Source: Flavobacteriales bacterium
Lineage (GTDB): Bacteria > Bacteroidota > Bacteroidia > NS11-12g > UBA9320
DNA length: 64,000 nt
Assembly: GCA_020635395.1 (NCBI GenBank)
Contig: JACJZV010000001.1
Location: 1,364,001-1,428,000 of the forward strand
Direction: 5' to 3'
Shown in pieces: positions 26,627 through 35,114 of the stretch. How positions within the stretch are numbered: position 1 is the stretch's first letter; each line of letters begins with the position of its first letter. Under the pieces are notes generated by a model. The model was not told the origin of the DNA. It saw nothing but the letters and a program-made list of their open reading frames with translations, and ran no database searches. Made by a program: the position numbers and the translations under genes.

Positions 26627-27448
26627 CTATGATTTTATGACTTGAATCTCTCGTTGGGGAAATGGAATTTTTATATCAGCTTCTTTAAAGGCTATGTAAA
26701 GTGCCTCGTTGCTTCGGAAGTAAACATCCCAATAGTCTTCTGATTTGCAGTGTGGTCGTACAACCAAAATGATGCCGTTCTCGCCAAAGCTAAGTATGCT
26801 AACAAAGGGTGTTGGGTTTTCTAAAACGCCTTCTACTTTTTTTAGGGTTTGATAAATGACTTTTTTTGCTTCATCTATATCAGTGCCATAAGCCACCCCA
26901 ATTTCTAAATCTACCCGTCGAATGTCTTTTTGAGTGTAATTCAAAATCTTATCGTTCGCCACAATACCATTGGGTATAATGGCCGTATTATCGTCAGGTG
27001 TTGTAATTTCAGTGTTTAAGATGGTTATCTTACTTACAGTTCCCGAAAATCCTTGACTTTGTATCAAATCACCAACTTTAAATGGCTTGAAAATTAGGAT
27101 TAAAACCCCTCCTGCAAAGTTGGCAAGGCTACCTTGCAAAGCCAAACCAACAGCCAACCCTGCTGCTCCTAATACGGCAACAAAACTGGTGGTGGCTATG
27201 CCAATCATTGAGGCAACACTTATCACTAAAAGCACTTTTAAGCCATAGTTGCAAATACCAATAATGAAGGGTATGAGAGAAACATCCATTTCTCTTTTCT
27301 TCATTACACGTGTCAAAAATTTTGTGAAACGCGATATACCCCACCAACCAGCTATTAATACGACTGCGGCTAACAATAAATTAGGTACGTGCTTCTCTAA
27401 GAGGTTCAAAACCATCTCTGAAACATCTTCAGGTTTTATTTTTATCAT
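26627..27448 (-). CDS. mscS: Small-conductance mechanosensitive channel
   Basis: 273 residues, close to classical MscS. Three membrane helices occupy about 20-120. The pore helix shows the glycine/alanine pattern GAAGLAVGLALQGSLANFAGG, followed by the beta domain (FKPFKVGDLI, then the GTVSKITILNT motif) and a C-terminal alpha/beta domain. It releases solutes on hypo-osmotic shock at the inner membrane. It stands alone between queA and the heptose kinase gene on the same strand. Confidence 0.92.
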   Translation of the reverse strand: MIKIKPEDVSEMVLNLLEKHVPNLLLAAVVLIAGWWGISRFTKFLTRVMKKREMDVSLIPFIIGICNYGLKVLLVISVASMIGIATTSFVAVLGAAGLAVGLALQGSLANFAGGVLILIFKPFKVGDLIQSQGFSGTVSKITILNTEITTPDDNTAIIPNGIVANDKILNYTQKDIRRVDLEIGVAYGTDIDEAKKVIYQTLKKVEGVLENPTPFVSILSFGENGIILVVRPHCKSEDYWDVYFRSNEALYIAFKEADIKIPFPQREIQVIKS

Positions 27449-27487
27449 ACTATTCTAAAATTTTAAATTGAACATTTTTTTTGTTTT

Positions 27488-28471
27488 TTAGATTCCAAAA
27501 AGATTATTGACTTCTCTCTTTAAAACCTCTTTATCAATGGCCACTACACCAACTTTTTCGCATACTAAACCTCCGGCTAAATTACTCATGGCGGCTACAT
27601 TTTTCCAATCTAAACCACATGCAACGGCCAAGGCAGCAACCGAAATAACGGAATCTCCGGCACCGCTCACATCTATTATTTTTCTTGGATGAGCCTCGAT
27701 AAAATCAATTTGGTTATTGTGCAAAATGCAAACACCCATTTCAGATAATGTGAGCAAAATATGACTGGTTTCTAACTTTTCAGAAAGCGTTTTTACCGCA
27801 GCTTCAATTTCTGTTTTAGTTGAAAGTTCGGTGTGAAGTTTCAACCCATCAACAATTTCTTTTCGATTGGGTTTAAACAATGTAACACCTTTATAATCAA
27901 GAAAATGATCTCTTTTAGGATCCACCAAGGTGGCTACACCCTGTTGGTTGCAAATTTTGATGACAGATGAAATAATTTTTTTTGTCAGCAAACCTTTATT
28001 GTAGTCTTGGAAAATCAGCACATCTACCTGATTGATGATTTGTTTGACGTAGTCAATAATTTGTTTTTCGATAGTCAACCCCACCTCACTACTATCCTCC
28101 CTATCCACCCGAAGCATTTGATGGCGGTTGCCAATAATACGTGTTTTAACGGTTGTTGGCCGCCCCAAATCAACAAGCAATCCGGCGTTGTTTATATCCA
28201 TTTCTTTCAATCGGTTGGCCATCCATTCCCCGTTTTCATCGTTGCCACGAACACCGCAAATCATAGTTTTGGCCCCCAAATTTATCAGGTTTAAAGCCAC
28301 ATTGGCCGCACCGCCAAGTCGTCGGTCATGGTTTGTTACAGAAACAATTGGTACGGGTGCTTCAGGACTAATTCGGGTAACATTTCCTTCATAATATTCG
28401 TCCACCATCAAATCACCCAATACCAAAATGGTTTTAGAGTTGAATTGTTCAAATAGTTTATTGATATTCAA
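27488..28471 (-). CDS. rfaE1: PfkB-family heptose-7-phosphate kinase (RfaE1/HldE N-terminal type)
   Basis: 327 residues of the ribokinase fold. N-terminal LVLGDLMVDEYYEG, substrate loop RRLGGAANVALNL, and C-terminal catalytic DVSGAGDSVISVAA are as in HldE kinase domains. It phosphorylates heptose-7-phosphate on the ADP-heptose route to LPS core. The nucleotidyltransferase half of E. coli HldE is absent, so the partner must be encoded elsewhere. Four bases separate it from the aminotransferase gene upstream. Confidence 0.85.
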   Translation of the reverse strand: MNINKLFEQFNSKTILVLGDLMVDEYYEGNVTRISPEAPVPIVSVTNHDRRLGGAANVALNLINLGAKTMICGVRGNDENGEWMANRLKEMDINNAGLLVDLGRPTTVKTRIIGNRHQMLRVDREDSSEVGLTIEKQIIDYVKQIINQVDVLIFQDYNKGLLTKKIISSVIKICNQQGVATLVDPKRDHFLDYKGVTLFKPNRKEIVDGLKLHTELSTKTEIEAAVKTLSEKLETSHILLTLSEMGVCILHNNQIDFIEAHPRKIIDVSGAGDSVISVAALAVACGLDWKNVAAMSNLAGGLVCEKVGVVAIDKEVLKREVNNLFGI

Positions 28472-28475
28472 ACCG

Positions 28476-29666
28476 TTATGCGAGTTTTTTTAATGAATTT
28501 TTAATGCTTTCAATGGCCGTTCTTAAATCATTTTCTGAGGTAGCATACGAAATTCGGATACATTCCGCATTTCCAAATCCTTCGCCACTAACCACTGATA
28601 CATGGGCATCTTCCAACAAATACAGGCTTAATTCAAGCGAATTTGAGATGATTTTGTCTCCATTTTTTTTGCCAAAATAATAGCTTACATCTGGCAAAAT
28701 GTAAAACGCTCCTTGCGGATAATTGGGTTTTAAGCCGGGAATTTCTTTTAAGCCGTTGTATAAAATTTCTCTTCTTTTTTCAAAAATTTCAACCATTTCA
28801 AGTGTCGGTTCCAAACTGCCTTCAAGGGCTGCCACCGCAGCTTTTTGAGCAATAGAATTAATGCCGCTGGTAACCTGACCTTGCATTTTTTCAACGGCTT
28901 TTGATATCCAGAGTGGTGCCCCAATATAGCCAATTCGCCAACCCGTCATGGCAAATGCCTTGCTAAGGCCGTTTACGGTTACAACTCGGTCAGCCAATTG
29001 TGGGAAAGTGCCAATACTTACGTGGCTTCGGCCATATTGAATGTGCTCGTATATCTCGTCTGAAACAACAAAAATGTTGGGGTAAGGAGCCAAAATATCA
29101 GCTACTTTTTTAAGAAATTCTTCAGAAAAAACCGTACCGCTTGGGTTGCAAGGCGAGCTAAATAAAAACAGTTTGGTTTTACTTGAAATCTTTGATTTTA
29201 AGTCGTTTAGATTAAAGGTGTAATCATTTTCTATACCTGATTCCAAAAAAACCGGAATGCCACCTGCCATTTTTACCATTTCTGGGTAGCTAACCCAGTA
29301 AGGAGCCGGAATAATTACTTCATCACCCTCATCGATGAGCGAGGAAATAACATTGGCAATGCTGTGTTTTGCACCTGCACTAACCACCACTTGCTCGGGG
29401 GCATAGTTCAGATTATTTTGGGTTTTAAACTTAGCCGAAATGGCTTTTCGCAAATCCATAAACCCGGCCACCGGCGGATAGTGGGTAAAGCCATCATCCA
29501 TTGCTTTTTTGGCCGCTTCAATGATAAATTTAGGCGTACTAAAATCAGGCTCGCCAATACTTAAATTAATAACCTTCACTCCGGTTTCGGCCATTTCTCT
29601 AGCCTTTTTAGTCATTACCAATGTTTGTGACTCTTCAACCGCTTGCAATCGCTTGGAAACTTCCAT
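28476..29666 (-). CDS. aspC: Aspartate aminotransferase (class I, type Ib-like)
   Basis: 396 residues. PLP enzyme transferring the amino group between aspartate and 2-oxoglutarate. Visible: SIGEPDFSTP near the N-terminus, the cofactor-binding SDEIYEHIQYG, the PLP-lysine region GLSKAFAMTGWRIGY and arginine-containing CIRISYATS. A diverged copy of the first 42 codons and upstream 70 bases occurs at 32883-33076. Specificity between aspartate, aromatic amino acids and prephenate cannot be settled by eye. Confidence 0.9.
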   Translation of the reverse strand: MEVSKRLQAVEESQTLVMTKKAREMAETGVKVINLSIGEPDFSTPKFIIEAAKKAMDDGFTHYPPVAGFMDLRKAISAKFKTQNNLNYAPEQVVVSAGAKHSIANVISSLIDEGDEVIIPAPYWVSYPEMVKMAGGIPVFLESGIENDYTFNLNDLKSKISSKTKLFLFSSPCNPSGTVFSEEFLKKVADILAPYPNIFVVSDEIYEHIQYGRSHVSIGTFPQLADRVVTVNGLSKAFAMTGWRIGYIGAPLWISKAVEKMQGQVTSGINSIAQKAAVAALEGSLEPTLEMVEIFEKRREILYNGLKEIPGLKPNYPQGAFYILPDVSYYFGKKNGDKIISNSLELSLYLLEDAHVSVVSGEGFGNAECIRISYATSENDLRTAIESIKNSLKKLA

Positions 29667-29734
29667 ACATCGGCGAAATTACGGCCTTTTGATTATTTTC
29701 CTAAATTTTGTTTTAGGAAGTTGGTTTTGAAAAT
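29541..29734. repeat. Direct repeat, copy A (5' part of aspC and its upstream region)
   Basis: 194 bases aligned without gaps to 32883-33076, with about 24 mismatches (roughly 88% identity). Both copies lie in the same orientation and bracket a 3.1-kb segment with a small endonuclease V gene. See the pseudogene entry for the second copy. Confidence 0.85.
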
Positions 29735-30064
29735 TAGATACTTTATAAGTCGGAGATTTGCCCTTTACGAAATATCAAATTTAAAATCATATTCGGCAAA
29801 GTGATTCCGTGCAATTGGTTTGTGCATTTATCCCGAAGGGATAACCTATTTATAACTTGATTGTCAATCAACGAAGTACGACCCCGAAGGGGTCGAATAA
29901 ATTTTGCAAGTTCGAGTTATAAATGTTTGACCACTTCGTGGTTGGTCAAAAAAAAACTCAACAACTGTCTAATCAGAATAACAATTTGTTGAAATTGTGA
30001 ATATGCCAAAGACCATATACATAAATGATTGAAATTTGCATTGAATATCAATCGAAATTAAAAT
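29667..30064. other. Intergenic region with short palindromic repeats
   Basis: No credible gene. After the upstream part of the aspC repeat, it holds three small inverted repeats: TATCCCGAAGGGATA near 29830, GACCCCGAAGGGGTC near 29881, and GACCACTTCGTGGTTGGTC near 29930. CCCGAAGGG-type hairpins are dispersed noncoding repeats in many Bacteroidota, from memory. The segment lies between divergent genes. Confidence 0.6.
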
Positions 30065-30460
30065 ATGGCTAAAAAAGATGAATATCAGGTATATCCATAC
30101 CTTAAAGAGGCAAATAAAAAACGTGTCAAAGACGATGCGATTATAATGACTGACATAGATTTCTATGAATATGAGGGTAATCCCTTCAACGGTTATATGG
30201 TGGAAGAGGAATTTGCCACTCAGGATAATACGGTTATGCCTATAAAGTTTGAAAAAGAACACAGAGATGGGTGGCCTGCAGGTTGGGAAAGAGAATATTA
30301 TTCGGATGGTAAAACTAAAGTAGAACGTTTGTGTTTTTTCGATAGCATATTGTTGACCATTAAATACGATAGTCAGGAAAATGAAACAAGAAGGTATTCA
30401 ACTGTGTCTCAAACCGAATATGACAGAATGTTACATGATTACAATATTCTTGATAGTTGA
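30065..30460 (+). CDS. Hypothetical protein, possible YwqK/MORN-like
   Basis: 131 residues, no signal peptide. The stretch PFNGYMVEEE followed by DGWPAGWEREYYSDGKTKVER resembles the G-x-x-Y-E-E ... G-x-x-x-x-W-Y-x-D-G-x pattern of YwqK/MORN-variant proteins, many of which are called antitoxins or immunity proteins. The match is weak. The gene is 17 bases upstream of the endonuclease V gene, so the two are likely co-transcribed. Function undetermined. Confidence 0.55.
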   Translation: MAKKDEYQVYPYLKEANKKRVKDDAIIMTDIDFYEYEGNPFNGYMVEEEFATQDNTVMPIKFEKEHRDGWPAGWEREYYSDGKTKVERLCFFDSILLTIKYDSQENETRRYSTVSQTEYDRMLHDYNILDS

Positions 30461-30477
30461 TTTATGAATAAACCATT

Positions 30478-30987
30478 ATGAGCATGGGAACAACATTATT
30501 CTTAGACGTAGGGTATCATGATGATGGTGCTTTGGCGGTAGGTCTTTTGATGGATGAAAATGAAGAAAAGGTATATACCAAGAATATAGATTCCGTTCAA
30601 GATTACGTACCTGGAGAGTTTTACAAGCGAGAACTTCCTTGTCTGCTTGAAATTATAAATCAGGTTGATTTAACCAGGCTTAAATTCATTGTGATAGACG
30701 GTTATGTGTATCTTGACAGGGATAAAAAACATGGGCTTGGAATGTATCTCCACCACATTCTCAATGAAACGGTACCTATTATAGGCGTTGCCAAGACACC
30801 GTATAAAGGAAGTAATTTTGCCGAACCCGTTTATAGGGGAGAAAGCACCAATCCTTTGTTTATTACGGCAGTGGGAGTTGATGTAAAAGTAGCCGCAGCA
30901 TTTATTAAAAATTTGGCTGGACTTTATAGAATTCCGGACTGCCTTAAAAAACTTGATGGCTTAACCAAAACGAAGATTGAAGGATAA
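30478..30987 (+). CDS. Endonuclease V-family protein, compact form
   Basis: 169 residues, shorter than E. coli Nfi (about 223) mainly at the N-terminus. The order of motifs fits endonuclease V: LFLDVGYHDDGA (metal-binding aspartate), the PYxPG-like VPGEFYKRELP (catalytic glutamate), IDGYVYLD (second aspartate), HGLGMYLH, PIIGVAKTPY, then TNPLFITAVGVDV and YRIPDCLKKLD. The enzyme nicks DNA or RNA next to deaminated bases such as inosine. The HPR stretch after the DG motif is replaced, so activity is not assured. It shares an accessory segment bounded by aspC repeats. Confidence 0.75.
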   Translation: MSMGTTLFLDVGYHDDGALAVGLLMDENEEKVYTKNIDSVQDYVPGEFYKRELPCLLEIINQVDLTRLKFIVIDGYVYLDRDKKHGLGMYLHHILNETVPIIGVAKTPYKGSNFAEPVYRGESTNPLFITAVGVDVKVAAAFIKNLAGLYRIPDCLKKLDGLTKTKIEG

Positions 30988-31056
30988 TTCTGTCAATTTA
31001 TTGATTTTTAGGCAAATACCTCCTGTCAAATTTCTACTAAATTTGGCTTGATTTAC

Positions 31057-32580
31057 CTAATTTGATAACAGAACCTTTGTTGTTGACAAAATTTCTCCAG
31101 AACTATTTTTAACAATCAAATAATAGAAATGAGCACCATGCGTTTCGCTTAATTCTTTAAAGTCAATTTTATTTTGCCCTATATTTATATTTCCGGTCAT
31201 AATGGTTTGGCCGAGCGAATTCATTAATTCATATATTCCTATAGAATTACTTTTTAAATAGAGGGTTGGCTGGTTCAAAGGGTTGGGATAAACGCTAATT
31301 TGGCGATTTTTCCGATTCAAATCCAGGGTTACAAAAATGGTTTCTGATAAAGAAAAATCGCTGTTGTAATCAATTTGCTTTAATTGGTAGAAATAAATCT
31401 CACCCATTACTACATCATTATCCAGAAATGAATAGGTTTGTTTTGAACTTGAATTTCCATTTTTAGATGGCTCCGACCCAATAATTTCCCAGTTCTCTCT
31501 ATCTGTTGACCTCAATATCTGAAACATTTCATTGTTAATTTCACTGGCTGTTTCCCACGTTAATTCAATTGAATTGTCCGTTTGTTTACCATTAAATGAC
31601 AGCCAAGTTACGGGAAGAGGCAAACCACATGGATCTCCTGAGTACACCACGTAATTTCCACTATTTGAGTAAGATCCTGAATTACCCGAATTATCGACAA
31701 TGATACAGTTGTTAGGATCAATATTAAATGTAATTGTGCCAGTGTTGTTAAAGTTTCCCGCGTTGGCAATATGAATGCCTTTGGCACCTGGATTATAGCT
31801 GCCCGAAACAACAGGAATACCAACATGAACCATTCCATCGTTAATAAAGGTGCCACTAATGTCTATCGGATAAATATTTCCCACCCCAATTTCAACGGTT
31901 AATTCCCCCGTGCTATAATTATGCAAAACACCACCATTTTCTACAGCCAACTTACCGGAAGAACCGCTGGATATGGAGGAAACCATACCGTAGTTAGACA
32001 TTTTGCCTCCATTTCTAATCAGAATACCTTCCATTGTTGCGGTTGAACCGCTTAATGTGGTAAAGTACCCTTCTTCTACCACTAAGTTTTTTTCAATCAC
32101 CAAATTACCATCATTAGTAAAATTGCTGGCAATCGCACCATTTCCAACGTTCAAGTTTTTTAGACTCATAAAGCCGCTGTTTGTTACTTCTGCACCACCA
32201 ACACCTGAAACCGTTAAACCATAATTCAAATCGCCAAAAATTACATTGGTCTGGTTTAGCAGTATAGCACTGTCTCCCATTCTTACGGTTGATGCCCTAA
32301 ATGTATCTGCACTCGTGCTATTGGGGTCAGGAATGATGGTTAAACTACCATAGTCATCAACATCAACGCTATTGGCACTTGTAATTGGTACGTTGCTATA
32401 AATTTCAACGGTTGTATTAAATACGATTCTTTCAGAGCTCGTAGGCACACCGGCAGACCAATTGGAGGCTGTGTTCCATGCAGATGTTGTTATTGGAGTG
32501 GTGGTTCCAATCCAAGTGGTCACTGCATTTGATATTAAGGATGTTAACAGTAAAGTTGATAATACGATGAATTTGTTCAT
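31057..32580 (-). CDS. Secreted T9SS-sorted protein with low-complexity beta repeats
   Basis: 507 residues from ATG 32580 (MNKFIVLSTLLLTS signal peptide); the frame continues upstream without support. A WIGTTTPITTSAWNTASNWS opening resembles the G-T-x-x-x-x-W-x-x-x-x-N-W motif of bacterial secreted surface proteins. A beta-helix-like run with many N and G residues follows, then a fibronectin-like stretch LPVTWLSFNGKQTDNSIELTWETASE, and a T9SS type A sorting domain from VYPNPLNQP. Function unknown; surface protein likely. Confidence 0.78.
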   Translation of the reverse strand: MNKFIVLSTLLLTSLISNAVTTWIGTTTPITTSAWNTASNWSAGVPTSSERIVFNTTVEIYSNVPITSANSVDVDDYGSLTIIPDPNSTSADTFRASTVRMGDSAILLNQTNVIFGDLNYGLTVSGVGGAEVTNSGFMSLKNLNVGNGAIASNFTNDGNLVIEKNLVVEEGYFTTLSGSTATMEGILIRNGGKMSNYGMVSSISSGSSGKLAVENGGVLHNYSTGELTVEIGVGNIYPIDISGTFINDGMVHVGIPVVSGSYNPGAKGIHIANAGNFNNTGTITFNIDPNNCIIVDNSGNSGSYSNSGNYVVYSGDPCGLPLPVTWLSFNGKQTDNSIELTWETASEINNEMFQILRSTDRENWEIIGSEPSKNGNSSSKQTYSFLDNDVVMGEIYFYQLKQIDYNSDFSLSETIFVTLDLNRKNRQISVYPNPLNQPTLYLKSNSIGIYELMNSLGQTIMTGNINIGQNKIDFKELSETHGAHFYYLIVKNSSGEILSTTKVLLSN

Positions 32581-33236
32581 ATTAAATTTTGTTGATTGAC
32601 AATGCGATAAGTTGCGAAAAATCGTATCGAAGAAACCAACATAATATTTTTGGCAAAATATTGTAAAATAAAAAGCACACCAAAAAATTTGATAACACAC
32701 ATACGATAGATTCTCTATTTGGTTTCCCAAATACTGGACAAATATAACAGTTGTATATAGTTATCAAATTGATTTTGGGATAATTTATACACTTATTGGC
32801 AACATTTAGGTAAAACATTGGCAAGTTTTGGATTCATCAAAGAAGAAGTATTAATGCATAATATCGTTATAATTAATGTGTTAAAATCGGGCTCACCAAT
32901 GCTTAAATTAATAACCTTCACTCCGGTTTCGGCCAATTCTCGAGCCTTCTTGGTCATCACCAACGTCTGTGACTCTTCAACCGCTTGTAATTGGCTGGAA
33001 ACTTCCATATAAAGGTGAAATTACAGCCTTTTGATTATTTTCCTATATTTTGTTTTTGTACGTTGGTTTTAAAAATGTTCTCTAAATTCGTCATGAGAGG
33101 CTTACTGTTGCATCCCCATTTTACCGAGCAAGAATTTTGATTTAATTTGTCTGGTTTTAAAGCTCGTATGGAAAATTTGGACTACGATGAAACATTTAAA
33201 TCGCTATACTATTTAACTCGTAAATCTTTATAGAAT
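32581..33236. other. Intergenic region containing the aspC remnant
   Basis: Apart from the aspC fragment (32883-33076) I see no gene of usual length. A 21-codon frame at about 33169-33234 just before the 168-residue gene lacks support and may be a remnant. The 32590-32880 stretch is AT-rich with no recognisable motif. Confidence 0.5.
32883..33076 (-). pseudogene. Truncated second copy of the aspC 5' end
   Basis: Codes for the first 42 residues of the aminotransferase (MEVS...EPDFN) from ATG 33008 and then departs into unrelated sequence. It includes about 70 bases of upstream sequence. In the coding part only about four residues differ (for example K to S, R to Q, M to L, S to N) while roughly 15 bases differ, so most changes are silent. 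That suggests the copy diverged while under selection, as a second gene or a homologue from a relative, and was truncated later. It is too short to be functional. Confidence 0.8.
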
Positions 33237-33743
33237 ATGAACTATCTGATAAGTTTTAGTGTCACTTGGGATATTCCTGAAAAAGGTCATTGGTTTTTTG
33301 GATTCAACTCAGACCAACTCACTTTAATTATTTGCTGGATGGACACCATTGATAGCAACATGGCCAAAATGTTCTATGATTATACCATTTGCGAATCGGA
33401 TTATGGATGGCTCAATCCTTCGGTAACGGGTACTAATCCTTACAACGATTCTGATGTTTATGTTAACTACGCCGATTATCAAATATTGATAAACTTTTTC
33501 AAGAACACGCTTTATCCAATTTTGGAGGACTTGGGTGAATCTGCCATATATACGAAAGATGATATCGATGCTTTGACAGATATGGGGATTGCAACTTCGA
33601 ATTATTGGCTGGAATCTGCTGCATATGACTTAGAGTTTTTCTTAGATGCTTATGCCGATATTTTTATGAGGAACCTTCATAGTTTCGAAAAACTGTATCA
33701 GATGGCCATTGATCATTCAGGCATAATATCAGTAGATCGATGA
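33237..33743 (+). CDS. Hypothetical acidic protein
   Basis: 168 residues, no signal peptide or membrane segment, rich in D, Y and W. I recognise no family. A conspicuous YDYTICESDYGW stretch and a helical C-terminus are visible. It lies alone between the aspC remnant and a repeat-containing intergenic region; possibly part of an accessory patch. Low support beyond an open frame with ordinary codon use. Confidence 0.45.
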   Translation: MNYLISFSVTWDIPEKGHWFFGFNSDQLTLIICWMDTIDSNMAKMFYDYTICESDYGWLNPSVTGTNPYNDSDVYVNYADYQILINFFKNTLYPILEDLGESAIYTKDDIDALTDMGIATSNYWLESAAYDLEFFLDAYADIFMRNLHSFEKLYQMAIDHSGIISVDR

Positions 33744-34057
33744 GCATACAACCCATAACACCCCGTTACTACCCCAAGCTGGCCGAAGGTATCAAAACTG
33801 ATAATAACATTACTCGATAGCTATCGGATGACGGTGTTATTTTGTCGTCATGCAGAGCGTAGCGAAGCATACCTTTCTGAAAATACTCCAAATTTTTGGC
33901 TTAATTTGTTGGGTCAAAAGATGGATAGAGCAAAAGATATTGAAAACCTCGAAAGGTTATAAATTGAATTGTTCATAAAATTTTAGTTTTTAACATCGCT
34001 TAATCCAAATTTGAAACCTGCTACTTTTGAACTTTATCGAGTTGAAAAGTTATTAGT
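33744..34057. other. Intergenic region with dispersed-repeat words
   Basis: No gene seen. It contains CGATAGCTATCG (about 33817), a core also found in the palindrome near 8430, and the word GTCATGCAGAGCGTAGCGAA near 33847, which resembles a repeat scattered through Bacteroidota intergenic DNA, from memory. Confidence 0.5.
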
Positions 34058-34951
34058 ATGGATGATATAATAAATCAAATGAGAAGTCAGTTGGATTCAA
34101 TTTTTGACAAATTTTCGGCGGCAAGTGGTCTTGTTTCTGAAATTGCATCACGTAGATTTGTTTACTCAAAGGTAGAAAGAAAAAAAGTCCTGTTTGTTGG
34201 TTTTAATCCATCCTATACTTCAGATTCAAAGCCAAACGGAAATGACTACGAGCCGTATGATTTGAAGGAGGCCGTTGAAAGATACCCGAAACATTATAAA
34301 AAATTTCAAGATTTAGCAGATGAATGTGGAGTAGGTGAGGATTGGACATACATAGATTTGTTCTTTTTTCGAGAAACCGAACAGAAAAAGATTGCTGAAA
34401 TATTAAAGGATGACATCGGAGTTGATTTTATCTGCCAACAACTTCGTTTGACGATTGATTTGATGGAGAAAATTAAACCCGAAATTATAGTAGTTTGTAA
34501 TAGTGGGGCAAGAGAATTTTTCGGAATAGATGAAGATTTGGAAACTAAAATTTGGATGGGATATAATTTCATTTTTGATGAAAAATTCGGAGTAGATGTG
34601 ATATCAGGTATGAACGAGAAATCTATCAAAAAAGGTGTTAAATCTACCGAACTTATCGGTATTCCAGTGCTATTTACCAGTACTTTGAACTATATGGATC
34701 GTTCTTCTAAAAAAAGGCTTGCTTGGCAAATCAATCAAATCCTAAAATATCATACCTTATTTTTTGGGGAATCTTACTTGAAACATGAGTCTTTGTTAGA
34801 GCAACTCAAATTTTTTACCAATAACATTTTGGAAAAAAATCGTAAAAAATCAGAATCAGTGACCAAAAGTAAATTTGAACACGCTTCTAAACTTAGAGAT
34901 GAAATAAACTCAGATATGACGGATTTATTGGAATTACTTTTAAAATCATAA
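34058..34951 (+). CDS. Hypothetical protein with possible uracil-DNA-glycosylase-like fold
   Basis: 297 residues, cytosolic. VLFVGFNPSYTSDSKP (about 47-62) resembles the GxNPS motif 1 of UDG-like proteins, and IIVVCNSGAREFFG (about 147-160) resembles the strand and turn preceding a binding pocket in the same superfamily. A later IPVLFTSTLNYMDRSS could be the motif-3 region, but the expected histidine is not where it would be in family 4 UDG. A predicted helical tail follows. Function inferred with low confidence; alternatives include an unknown nucleotide-binding protein. Confidence 0.5.
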   Translation: MDDIINQMRSQLDSIFDKFSAASGLVSEIASRRFVYSKVERKKVLFVGFNPSYTSDSKPNGNDYEPYDLKEAVERYPKHYKKFQDLADECGVGEDWTYIDLFFFRETEQKKIAEILKDDIGVDFICQQLRLTIDLMEKIKPEIIVVCNSGAREFFGIDEDLETKIWMGYNFIFDEKFGVDVISGMNEKSIKKGVKSTELIGIPVLFTSTLNYMDRSSKKRLAWQINQILKYHTLFFGESYLKHESLLEQLKFFTNNILEKNRKKSESVTKSKFEHASKLRDEINSDMTDLLELLLKS

Positions 34952-35114
34952 AGCAAAATAAGGCTGCCATTCCGTCCTCAAAAAACTAAAAATCAATCAA
35001 TTACATGAAATTGTGTCCGAAAGTGATTGGGAGGAGTGTTTGAAATCGGTTATTCTGTCATGAATTTTAGTTAATCATGGTTTTTGTAAACCAATCTGAA
35101 AAAAGTACAAAATC

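Noticed and set aside
33169..33234. Small 21-codon frame (MENLDYDETFKS...) before the 168-residue gene
   Set aside because: Too short to support as a gene without conservation data; it may be the tail of a lost gene.
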